Shown here: positions 12,794-19,591 of the stretch, piece after piece | Position numbering within the stretch: the stretch's first letter is position 1 | Layout: each line of letters opens with the position of its first letter | Source of the DNA: a virus | DNA length: 28,933 bases | Virus record (IMG/VR): IMGVR_UViG_3300017781_000079 | Span: 1 to 28,933 of that record | Strand: one strand, 5' to 3' | Notes under the pieces: model-generated | Seen by the model: the letters and a program-made list of their open reading frames with translations, nothing else | Told to the model about the DNA's origin: nothing | Database searches by the model: none | Made by a program: the position numbers and the translations under genes

Positions 12794-13239
12794 TATACGG
12801 CTCCTTTAGTGTATTTATATAAAACCTTAAATGTTATGTCAACTTGGCCTATTGGATATACCGTGCCATCATCAACCGCGATGGTTGTGACATAACTGTT
12901 GAAGGCCTTTGAGTTTCTACTACGATCAACCTCAAGTTTCTCGCATATGGCTTCAATTATGGCATTCCTCTGTGTGTCTATGTTGTTGTTTACTGTTGTG
13001 GCTGAGCTTGATGCTCTCACATAAGCTGTGATGGTGTAATCTATGTCACCAAACCTTAGGTCAGCCATAGTCTCATCGCTACGGGCTTCTGTTGTAGTCC
13101 GCACCATAATACAGGGGTATTGCTCAATTGAAATATTTGTTGTGTTTATTGGGTTTCTTGACACCAACTTCACTTCAGGGACGGTAATCCCTTGTAAATC
13201 AGTGACAATGTCCAGTGCTATATCTTCTCTTATAGACAC
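12793..13239 (-). CDS. Tail completion or terminator-like protein
   Basis: A 148-residue protein: N-terminal helix (SIREDIALDIVTDLQGITVP), IEQYPCIMVRTTTEARSDET (P-C-I-x-V), then FGDIDYTITAYVRAS and a C-terminal VDDGTVYPIGQVDITFKVLY. This plan (helix, strand with P-x-I-x-V, strand x-x-Y-x-x-x-V, and a C-terminal V-x-F-x-V-x-Y) is that of tail terminator/completion proteins such as gpU and gp17. Position between connector and tube supports it. No motif distinguishes a terminator from another completion protein. Confidence 0.65.
   Translation of the reverse strand: MSIREDIALDIVTDLQGITVPEVKLVSRNPINTTNISIEQYPCIMVRTTTEARSDETMADLRFGDIDYTITAYVRASSSATTVNNNIDTQRNAIIEAICEKLEVDRSRNSKAFNSYVTTIAVDDGTVYPIGQVDITFKVLYKYTKGAV
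12814..12842 (-). promoter_or_regulatory. Internal sigma70-like promoter inside 12793-13239
   Basis: TTGACA (12842-12837 on the minus strand), 17 bp and TATAAA (12819-12814) lie at the 3' end of the tail completion gene, 20-50 bp before ATG 12793. It is a perfect -35 with a 5/6 -10 at ideal spacing. TTGACA is inside the Val-Asp-Ile codons, so chance or coding constraint may explain it. If active, it would boost tail genes. Confidence 0.45.
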
Positions 13240-13242
13240 GGT

Positions 13243-13695
13243 TTACCTCACCAATCTGCCGAAATGCTCTGGTTGTTTTTCTGAATCTTCCACAGTGCCA
13301 TCTCCATCAAAATCGTATTCAATACCATCTTGTAATAGAAGGTCAAACTCTTCTCTGAATTTGCTCTTGTAGAAGTCTATCATCATTCTGAATCTGTCTG
13401 GCTCAGCTGAATGTTGTGTTAGTCTTGGGAATATGTAGTATGCCAGTGTGTGAAACACTGCCGCTCTCTTGAATTGTGCGGCTGTTAATTTTGTTAAATC
13501 CATCTCTATGTTAGTGGATGCGAATAAGGCCCTGCCTGAGTAACTGCCGCTGACCTTGGCCCACCATTCTATTCTCAATAATCTCTGTATGTCCGCAGTG
13601 GTCTTAGAATGTAGATCACTAAAGTCTATGATACCAAACTCTTTGATTGTTGGCTCATATTCTAATAAGTCGTTGTCTGTAGCATAGTTGCTCAT
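13243..13695 (-). CDS. Head-tail connector, gp6-like, with an EF-hand-like loop
   Basis: A 150-residue protein. A first half (MSNYATDNDLLEYEPTIKEF, then DLHSKTTADIQRLL) is followed by an alpha-helical core (LTAAQFKRAAVFHTLAYYIF) and a helix FRMMIDFYKSKFREEFDLLL. The C-terminal DFDGDGTVEDSE (128-139) fits the 12-residue calcium loop D-x-D-x-D-G-x-x-x-x-x-E exactly. Connectors of this type form a ring at the portal exit and join head to tail. It is located just after the coat gene. The family is inferred from position and helical layout. Confidence 0.7.
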   Translation of the reverse strand: MSNYATDNDLLEYEPTIKEFGIIDFSDLHSKTTADIQRLLRIEWWAKVSGSYSGRALFASTNIEMDLTKLTAAQFKRAAVFHTLAYYIFPRLTQHSAEPDRFRMMIDFYKSKFREEFDLLLQDGIEYDFDGDGTVEDSEKQPEHFGRLVR

Positions 13696-13715
13696 TGGGT
13701 GTCTCCTTTGTTAGC

Positions 13716-13751
13716 ATTTGGGCGGATCCAGTCTCCCTTAGCCGCCCAAAT
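13716..13751. other. 10-bp perfect hairpin between coat and connector genes
   Basis: ATTTGGGCGG (13716-13725) and CCGCCCAAAT (13742-13751) are perfect inverted arms with a 16-nt loop. No T run follows on either strand, so it is not a classic intrinsic terminator. It could be a stability or processing element, or an attenuator that lowers expression of genes downstream of the abundant coat protein message. Confidence 0.6.
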
Positions 13752-13780
13752 AATGTTATCAAATAGATTCAAACTAATGA

Positions 13781-14638
13781 TTAGTCTGAGTCTGATCCAA
13801 TTAATTTAACACCGTGTGCATTTTGAAGAATCGCTTCTCCTTTTACCATACTCATCATAACATCAGTAGATCTTTTAGCTACTTGATATTGTGTTTGCAT
13901 ATTGATTGTGCCTCTTTGAGCATAACCAATAGCCGTTGGTGCGAAGATGGCACCTACTGCATTTGATTCAGCATCTGAGTCAGTGTTTAAGTCTCTTTTT
14001 ACAAGAGATGATTCAAACACTTGACAGCCAGCTAATGAGCCAATGTAGTATTGTCTTAGAGTTGAGTTACCAATCTCAGAAGCGGCTAAACCAGCACCCG
14101 TTGTAGAGTGTGTTAGCAATTTCTTTAATTGAAGAGCTTGTCTTGGTGATACAACTGCCGCTAATGGGCCTACCACTTTCGCCGCTCTTAAAGTTGCAAC
14201 TGCTTCAAAGAAGTTGTCAACTGTGATTGGTGAGTCTTCTGTGCCAATTGATGATGAGAATGAATTGAATAATGCAAAAACATCAGTGTCAATTTTCTCT
14301 GCGATAGCCTGACCAGCATTGAAGCCTAAGTCAGCCATTACATCTCTCTCAGCTGAGTCTCTTAACATATCTGTCACATCAAAGTATGTGCCAATTTCTG
14401 CTAATGTAATATCAACTGAAGTAGTGTTAGTATCTGCGGCTGAAGGAGCTGTGCCTTCTGTTAAGTCGCCTGCTGATACACCTGCCCAAATTGGCACTTG
14501 CATTACTTTACCTGCACCAGCTGGGTATGTGAATTGAGTTACTAATTGTCTTGCTACACTTGATTCATATGCGGCGAATTGAGCATCAGCAAGGAGTTTA
14601 GTAAACAATTCTGAGTTAATTGTAGTATTGTTAGCCAT
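13781..14638 (-). CDS. Major capsid (coat) protein, HK97-fold type
   Basis: A 285-residue protein. N-terminal MANNTTINSELFTKLLADAQ leads to AYESSVARQLVTQFTYPAGA; then KVMQVPIWAGVSAGDLTEGT and TTSVDITLAEIGTYFDVTDM followed by LRDSAERDV (E-loop and spine regions of HK97-fold coats); AKVVGPLAAVVSPRQALQLK followed by KLLT; and a C-terminal AILQNAHGVKLIGSDSD. A separate scaffold gene precedes it and no prohead protease is recognisable, so maturation may occur without proteolysis, as in P22-type systems. AAGGAGAAATAAA precedes ATG 14638. A hairpin follows the gene. Confidence 0.85.
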   Translation of the reverse strand: MANNTTINSELFTKLLADAQFAAYESSVARQLVTQFTYPAGAGKVMQVPIWAGVSAGDLTEGTAPSAADTNTTSVDITLAEIGTYFDVTDMLRDSAERDVMADLGFNAGQAIAEKIDTDVFALFNSFSSSIGTEDSPITVDNFFEAVATLRAAKVVGPLAAVVSPRQALQLKKLLTHSTTGAGLAASEIGNSTLRQYYIGSLAGCQVFESSLVKRDLNTDSDAESNAVGAIFAPTAIGYAQRGTINMQTQYQVAKRSTDVMMSMVKGEAILQNAHGVKLIGSDSD

Positions 14639-14662
14639 TTTATTTCTCCTTATGGTCTATGT

Positions 14663-15358
14663 TTAATATTTGGACTTGGTCTTATCCAAGTAATCCTGAT
14701 AGATCTTTCTATCAGAAGGTTTCGTCATATCCAATTTGCTTATATCAAACTTTTCACCGCTACCAGCATTACCAACTTTTGTTTCACTGCCAGCACCTGA
14801 TGGGCCAGCGGCTACGAAGTGTTGGTTAGCCGTTAAAAATTCTTTAATCAAACCGTCAATGCCAAGATGTGATCCATCTTCGCTGTATCTTGTTTGACCT
14901 GATTTAGGATCAACAACTTCAACCTCACCAGCTTCATTCAACTTAACTTGGTCTTTGAGTAGTGTCGCCACTTGATTTGGATTCACAGCACGGTTTTTAG
15001 CCGCTATGTCAACCAAACTCCCATCAACCTTGATAGTTTTGACTTGTTTCATCAGTGTGTCAATTTGGCCATCTTTCTTTTCAATGGTTTCTTTCAACAA
15101 CTTCTCAAACTCGCCTTTGGCTTTGAGCTTGTCTTGTCTCTCCTTTTCAGCCTTCATTGATAATTCGTTGTAATACTCCGGGTCAATCCCATCGTATTTC
15201 TTTTCAAACTTCCTTCGCTCACGAGCGATTCTGTCCGCAACTACTTTATCCAAGTCAGCCTGTGTAAAAGTCTTTGCCTCATTTGTTGATTCTGTAAAAT
15301 CTACATCATCAGTTTGAGCTTGAGTTGGCTCAGTGTTTTTAATTTCCGTTTCACTCAT
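14663..15358 (-). CDS. Capsid scaffolding protein
   Basis: A 231-residue, strongly charged protein. The N-terminal 30 residues are acidic. It then has ADLDKVVADRIARERRKFEK (the classic D-K-x-x-x-x-R-x-x-R-E-R helix of phage scaffolds), a coiled-coil segment (LKAKGEFEKLLKETIEKKDG), and a Gly/Ser-rich C-terminal part (AAGPSGAGSETKVGNAGSG) ending in a basic helix. Its position immediately upstream of the coat gene supports the role. Ribosome site AAAAAAGGAG lies before ATG 15358. Confidence 0.85.
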   Translation of the reverse strand: MSETEIKNTEPTQAQTDDVDFTESTNEAKTFTQADLDKVVADRIARERRKFEKKYDGIDPEYYNELSMKAEKERQDKLKAKGEFEKLLKETIEKKDGQIDTLMKQVKTIKVDGSLVDIAAKNRAVNPNQVATLLKDQVKLNEAGEVEVVDPKSGQTRYSEDGSHLGIDGLIKEFLTANQHFVAAGPSGAGSETKVGNAGSGEKFDISKLDMTKPSDRKIYQDYLDKTKSKY

Positions 15359-15421
15359 CGTTTTCTCCTTTTTTAAAAGTTATAAGTTTAACTCCAACAA
15401 TATTTGTTGTGATATACATAT

Positions 15422-15784
15422 TTAGTCCTTGCTCAGCTTCTCGCGAGCTTCACTTAGATTTTTTTTACTCTGTTGTATTATTACAGGCACTGGGGCACTG
15501 TTTTTACCACCTTTGGTGTAGTTGGGGTGGCTCCAAAAGTATACACAGTTTTTTAGATTGTTGTCATCTTCAAAACCCTGTATCAATTCGTCTAAAACCT
15601 CTACATCATCTGGCACATTGAGGTATATCACGGCATCATAGTATTCATCTTGCCAATACATATCCAAACGATGTATCTGGCTGTGATTGTAAGGCTCAAA
15701 CCTTATACGGCCGTGTAGAAAGCTCTCAAGGCTCCAGGGACATACCCGCTCAATTGAGCGAAAGTATTCATACCAATTAATCAT
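15422..15784 (-). CDS. Unknown 120-residue protein between portal and scaffold
   Basis: Features: aromatic N-terminus (MINWYEYFRSIERVCPWSLE), acidic middle (IYLNVPDDVEVLDELIQGFE), and a basic C-terminal helix (QQSKKNLSEAREKL). No known domain is recognised. The ATG overlaps the stop of the 24-residue gene (TAATG), linking it to the portal. A head-morphogenesis accessory is plausible, but the sequence alone does not show it. Confidence 0.55.
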   Translation of the reverse strand: MINWYEYFRSIERVCPWSLESFLHGRIRFEPYNHSQIHRLDMYWQDEYYDAVIYLNVPDDVEVLDELIQGFEDDNNLKNCVYFWSHPNYTKGGKNSAPVPVIIQQSKKNLSEAREKLSKD

Positions 15785-15858
15785 TAACCTCTTGATCTTT
15801 TAGCTCTACTTGATTTTTTTGATTTTTTCTTCTTGTCTTTTTTAGTCATTCTCGCCAT
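15784..15858 (-). CDS. 24-residue Lys/Arg/Ser-rich peptide
   Basis: ATG 15858 is preceded by AAGGAGAAGAAA, an excellent ribosome site. The peptide has nine Lys, four Arg and five Ser/Thr residues and one Asp, in the order MARMTKKDKKKKSKKSSRAK and four more. It overlaps the end of the portal gene by 17 bp and its stop overlaps the next start as TAATG, so it is embedded in a coupled chain. No family recognised. The strongly basic composition fits DNA or RNA binding, possibly inside the head, but a mere coupling peptide cannot be excluded. Confidence 0.6.
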   Translation of the reverse strand: MARMTKKDKKKKSKKSSRAKRSRG

Positions 15859-17392
15859 TTTCTTCTCCTTGTGTGTTGAATAGAGCTGATATCTCTGGGT
15901 GTGTAGCAAGTATTTCTTGTTTGCTCATACCTGACTGTATCATCTCCATCATATGTGTAACTAAATCATCCGCTGTGGTTACAGGGGTGTGTGTTAAGGT
16001 CGTTGCTCCACCTTCTTGGGTTGAAGCTTTCACTTCAGCCAACAAATCTTCATCTTTTATAAGAGCATCAGCTAACATATTGTCAATCTCTGCGATCAAC
16101 TTGCTATTGTTTGGCATAACCTCTTTTGCTGTTTTTAATAATGCGATAGTATTCGCTTTGTCGTGTATATTAAAGCTATCTGGATAGTCAATTAACATAT
16201 CTTGTGTGCTTAGACCTTGATACAAAGCATATAGATCCCAAATGTGCTCTTCAGCCAACTGTAAGTTATCTGCTTTGCTTGATAATCTACTATTCAATAG
16301 TTGAAAATCAACTTCAAGTGCCACACCTGACATTGGTGTAGTGGTTGTTGATCTGACACCACCCATATTAGCCATTCTATTGATGCTGTTTATCTTCTTA
16401 TCAATACTGTCTAATATTTGATTTATACCTGATCCGTTTGGCTCAAGCAAGAATGGTTTTAATTGAGGATCTATGTCATCTGGTAATGTTATAATAGCAC
16501 CAGCACCAGCAGAAGCCTGTGTTGTATTCGTCTTCACGAGACTGGGGTGATTTGATATTCTAATCAGTTGCTCTAATTCTGATAATTCGTTGTATACAGC
16601 TCTCTGTGTGTCAGCTATGTCACTTAGGTCACTTATACCAACACCTTTGGTCTGGCTACGACCAGCATAAACACAAACATAAGGCACTTTGCCAATAAGG
16701 TTTGGTATCTCGTCCACTAATTCAGCTGGGTCATTCTGCTCTTTATCAGTTAATTTTTGATATATCCTTGTGCTCTCTGGTGTCACGGTCCTATAGTAAG
16801 CACCTGATTCATCTATACCATCTAATAATGTTATCTCTGTTAATTCATATACACCTGAGCTCTGTCTCTCATATTTCCAATCTAAGACATTTTCTGGTGT
16901 GTATAGAGAAAGGTATGGTCTTATACCTTGATTTAATTCTTCAGCTCTTGTGGCTACTATTGTCCTTGGCTTATCAACCGCTATCCAACAATGTCCATAA
17001 ACACTTGAATATGTGCTAACATCTTTCATAAAAGCATCAAAGCTTCTGCCGTCTAAGTCAGCATCTCTATAGAAGTTGTCTATGTTTGGGTCAGCGGCCA
17101 ATTGGCCATATTCCCTCTTTGGTGGGTTTCTAAACAAGAAACTGTTGTAAGTCTCGATCACTGATTTACAGTGATTGTCCAAGGCCACATTCTTAATTCT
17201 GTTGTGATATTCATCATCTGACTCCAATACATACTTGGTAAGATACATACCAGCACGGAAGTCATTGCCTCCGTTGTATGAGTCGCTGTAATAAGTCCAT
17301 CTTCTTATATTCTTCTTCCAGTCTGGATGGACGGGCAAACCAAAATATTCTATTCTATATTCTATATCAAAAGCATCGTAGATCTGTGACAT
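15842..17392 (-). CDS. Portal protein
   Basis: A 516-residue protein, normal length for portals of siphophages. Features: N-terminal FDIEYRIEYFGLPVHPDWKK, SYNGGNDFRAGMYLTKYVLE, LFRNPPKREYG, then a core with GKVPYVCVYAGR and SDLSDIADTQRAVYNELSEL followed by EQLIRISNHP; the long helix ALEVDFQLLNSRLSSKADNL with AEEHIWDLY; and the acidic C-terminus. The stretch RNPPKR and the later helix with EQL are characteristic of DUF4055/SPP1-like portals. It lies directly after the large terminase (9 bp apart) and before the scaffold, which is diagnostic. Confidence 0.88.
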   Translation of the reverse strand: MSQIYDAFDIEYRIEYFGLPVHPDWKKNIRRWTYYSDSYNGGNDFRAGMYLTKYVLESDDEYHNRIKNVALDNHCKSVIETYNSFLFRNPPKREYGQLAADPNIDNFYRDADLDGRSFDAFMKDVSTYSSVYGHCWIAVDKPRTIVATRAEELNQGIRPYLSLYTPENVLDWKYERQSSGVYELTEITLLDGIDESGAYYRTVTPESTRIYQKLTDKEQNDPAELVDEIPNLIGKVPYVCVYAGRSQTKGVGISDLSDIADTQRAVYNELSELEQLIRISNHPSLVKTNTTQASAGAGAIITLPDDIDPQLKPFLLEPNGSGINQILDSIDKKINSINRMANMGGVRSTTTTPMSGVALEVDFQLLNSRLSSKADNLQLAEEHIWDLYALYQGLSTQDMLIDYPDSFNIHDKANTIALLKTAKEVMPNNSKLIAEIDNMLADALIKDEDLLAEVKASTQEGGATTLTHTPVTTADDLVTHMMEMIQSGMSKQEILATHPEISALFNTQGEENGEND

Positions 17393-17401
17393 TGTGTCTC
17401 C

Positions 17402-18640
17402 TTACTGAGTCATCATATTAAAGGTTTGCGGTGTATTGTTATTTATTTCAATTGATCGCCTGATTGGGTATAGATACTCAATAAGGTATCCTATCGCATC
17501 CGCCATATGCGAGAGGTTATCAGAATCATCTGGCTGTGATGTGCCAGGTTTATATATCATTCTACTCAAACTCTTAATCACCGCTTTACAATTTGGTGTT
17601 ACCCAAAGTTTCTGTTGTCCGTTAGCACTCTTGAGAGCACTGTTGACAGCATTTATTCTATCCCTTACCGCGGGGTTTCTTGACCTTGTATAGCAAGTAA
17701 AACCAGCATTCTGTAAAATACTAAGGTCTGTCCTGCCTCCAGCACTTGTTTTTCTCTGTCTTGATGCTGAGTCTGGATATACCACAACACGGTGTTTAGG
17801 GTATTTATGCTTTATCTCCTTGACTATTTCATCTGTGTTGGATCCCAACATAGCTATCTCATCAAAACACAATATACCTTCTGGTATCCTACAACATATG
17901 GCCGCACTCATTGGGTCTATGTTAAAGTCCATACCAATCAATATCTCGTGTATCTCTTTTGGTTTCTCTTTGTGATATATGCTGTGTGGTCCATAAGAAA
18001 AATATATCTGCCCTGAGTAAGTCTCAAAAGAAGCTTCATACTCTTGTCTAAATGTCCGCTCGTCCAAGTCAGCACGAGCCTGCTCTATCTCTTCAGCTGG
18101 CACTTGATTACCTTCAAGTGTGGTGAATTGAAAGCTGGCCCAATTCTTGGGATCTATACTGGCCTGTTGATACAAGTCATATGCCCAATTGGCTATACCT
18201 TTTGGTGTGCCTGTGAAAAGAGCACCTCCTCCAGTGTCAGACAGTGTGGGTCTCAACACTTCGTAGAATGCTTCAGCCTGTATGTCTTGAAATTCATCTA
18301 AAATTATGTAGTTTAAGCCCAAACCTCTCAACCTATCTGGTCTATCAGCCGATCTTAGGGCTATCAGGCTACCATTCACTAATCTTATAGAAAGATCTGA
18401 TTCGTTTATCTTCTTGGCCCATTGTAGCTCAATCAATTTATTCTTCAGCTTGTCCCATACTATCTGTTTGGCCATACTGTGTGTGGGTGCTATATACCAA
18501 ACCGTCTGATCAGGTTGGCTCGCGGCTTTACACAATTCTCTTATCGCGAGGTGTGTTTTGCCCACCCTACGACCAGCCACCATAACTTTGAATCGTTTTG
18601 TGGAGTCAGAGACCTGCTTCTGTGGATTGTTTAATGGCAT
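17402..18640 (-). CDS. terL: Terminase large subunit
   Basis: A 412-residue ATPase/nuclease that packages DNA. Walker A GRRVGKTH (23-30), adenine-motif region WYIAPTHSMAKQI (48-60), Walker B IILDE (112-116), coupling motif TGTPKG (143-148), and nuclease Asp238 in GMDFNIDP. Further acidic residues lie in VVYPDSASR and near the end in DDSDNLSHMADAIGYLI. The start ATG 18640 lacks a Shine-Dalgarno sequence and follows ATAAATAATACTACA. The closely packed microORF upstream suggests translational coupling. The full complement of ATPase and nuclease motifs indicates an intact enzyme. Confidence 0.93.
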   Translation of the reverse strand: MPLNNPQKQVSDSTKRFKVMVAGRRVGKTHLAIRELCKAASQPDQTVWYIAPTHSMAKQIVWDKLKNKLIELQWAKKINESDLSIRLVNGSLIALRSADRPDRLRGLGLNYIILDEFQDIQAEAFYEVLRPTLSDTGGGALFTGTPKGIANWAYDLYQQASIDPKNWASFQFTTLEGNQVPAEEIEQARADLDERTFRQEYEASFETYSGQIYFSYGPHSIYHKEKPKEIHEILIGMDFNIDPMSAAICCRIPEGILCFDEIAMLGSNTDEIVKEIKHKYPKHRVVVYPDSASRQRKTSAGGRTDLSILQNAGFTCYTRSRNPAVRDRINAVNSALKSANGQQKLWVTPNCKAVIKSLSRMIYKPGTSQPDDSDNLSHMADAIGYLIEYLYPIRRSIEINNNTPQTFNMMTQ

Positions 18641-18655
18641 TGTAGTATTATTTAT

Positions 18656-18727
18656 TTAGAGATAGAAGTTATACAGTAGCACCGCGAATATGATGTGTAT
18701 TATCGTAAGTGCCACTATGTATATCAT
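18656..18727 (-). CDS. 23-residue hydrophobic membrane peptide (microORF)
   Basis: The ATG at 18727 overlaps the stop of the preceding gene as ATGA. The product is one hydrophobic helix (MIYIVALTIIHIIFAVLLYN and three more residues) with no charge apart from one His. It is placed between the 199-residue gene and the large terminase, 15 bp before the latter. No family. It could be a small membrane protein or exist to pass ribosomes on to terL, which has no ribosome site of its own. Confidence 0.5.
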   Translation of the reverse strand: MIYIVALTIIHIIFAVLLYNFYL

Positions 18728-19323
18728 TTCTGTCGTTTCTCTCTGGCCAACACCAACCATACCTTGGGTCCATAAACTTCTAAACCCAGTCCGCCTGGTA
18801 TTATGTTTACATTGACTTTATCTTCACTGTCTTGTAGCTTGCCAGCCACTTCAAAAACCTGGTCATCATCCAGTGTGATCATCTGTGGTTGTGCTATGCC
18901 TGATACTTCTTCTGGCGATAGATCACTTTCTACCCTTTCGATCACCTTCAACCTATTCTGTTGCTGTGCCAATTTATCGTCTTTCTGTCTTGCTAATTTT
19001 AGTTGCATACGAGTCCATTCTGCTTTTGACACCCACATTGGCTCACTGTCGCCGCTGTAGATACCTGGATTCTTTGGATCTTCTTGTAAGTCCATAAGGG
19101 CATCACCTATTTCAGCTTTCGCCACTATGTCCCGCCATTTACGAGCATAGTTGTCCATAGTTGGATCAGCATAAGTCTTCTTGCCATTAGCAAAGTCATA
19201 CCTACGGATAATCTCACTGTGGTATCTGCTGGTCTGATCTTTTATACCAGTGATAGCACTGTGCTCATATGGTGTGTTTAGTTTAATCTTTGATAAGTTT
19301 TTTTTATAATTTCTATAAGTCAT
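18724..19323 (-). CDS. Unknown 199-residue protein upstream of terL (small terminase alternative)
   Basis: Features: basic N-terminus (MTYRNYKKNLSKIKLNTPYE), central helices (DNYARKWRDIVAKAEIGDAL, then AEWTRMQLKLARQKDDKLAQ followed by QQNRLKVI) that predict coiled coil, and a beta-rich C-terminus. The position immediately upstream of terL would fit a small terminase, but no helix-turn-helix is obvious and a better candidate lies at 23636-24064. ATG 19323 is preceded by the repeated leader AACAAAAGAAAGGCAGTAGA and by phage-type promoter copy B. This is the first gene of late block 1. Confidence 0.55.
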   Translation of the reverse strand: MTYRNYKKNLSKIKLNTPYEHSAITGIKDQTSRYHSEIIRRYDFANGKKTYADPTMDNYARKWRDIVAKAEIGDALMDLQEDPKNPGIYSGDSEPMWVSKAEWTRMQLKLARQKDDKLAQQQNRLKVIERVESDLSPEEVSGIAQPQMITLDDDQVFEVAGKLQDSEDKVNVNIIPGGLGLEVYGPKVWLVLAREKRQK

Positions 19324-19325
19324 AG

Positions 19326-19345
19326 TCTACTGCCTTTCTTTTGTT
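19326..19345 (-). repeat. 20-bp leader repeat, copy 1 (before 18724-19323)
   Basis: The minus strand reads AACAAAAGAAAGGCAGTAGA, ending 2 bases before ATG 19323. The identical 20-mer lies at 20394-20413, ending 2 bases before ATG 20391. It contains an AAAGG ribosome site but conservation extends over the whole leader. It may be a translational operator shared by the two genes. Confidence 0.7.
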
Positions 19346-19350
19346 TAAAG

Positions 19351-19386
19351 TATTTATAATATACACTAAAAATCACGACGAAACGA
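19351..19386 (-). promoter_or_regulatory. Phage-type promoter, copy B (start of late block 1)
   Basis: The minus strand has CGTTTCGTCGTGATTTTT, 8 bases, then TTATAAATA. It matches the element at 2475-2509 in 26 of 27 defined positions (one T/C difference) with identical spacing between GTCGTGA and TATAAATA (14 nt). It overlaps the end of the 19373-19591 gene and precedes the 199-residue gene by about 28 nt. Best interpretation: a promoter for the head and tail operon. Confidence 0.7.
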
Positions 19387-19591
19387 CCTTTTTTCTGGTG
19401 CTTGGGTAATTTATTTTCTTCCTGTCCATCTCCCATTCTTCATATGATAGATCAGGCCTCAGCTGTCTCCATATCTGTATATTCTTGTTGTATGTGTCAT
19501 AGTGCTCACACATCTCCTTTATAGTCATACCACATTCTCTTGAATGTTTGGTGCCTCTTGGGTTGTAATATCTGTTTATTGATTTAACCAT
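19373..19591 (-). CDS. Unknown 72-residue protein, possible helix-turn-helix
   Basis: A basic protein: MVKSINRYYNPRGTKHSREC, then GMTIKEMCEHYDTYNKNIQI, then WRQLRPDLSYEEWEMDRKKI. The middle segment could form a small DNA-binding helix pair (I-K-E-M-C-x-x-Y-x-x-x-x-x-x-I). It overlaps the end of the 19576-20391 gene by 16 bp, so it belongs to the early block. If it is a regulator, it would be a candidate activator for the phage-type promoters. This is speculative. Confidence 0.45.
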   Translation of the reverse strand: MVKSINRYYNPRGTKHSRECGMTIKEMCEHYDTYNKNIQIWRQLRPDLSYEEWEMDRKKINYPSTRKKVVSS

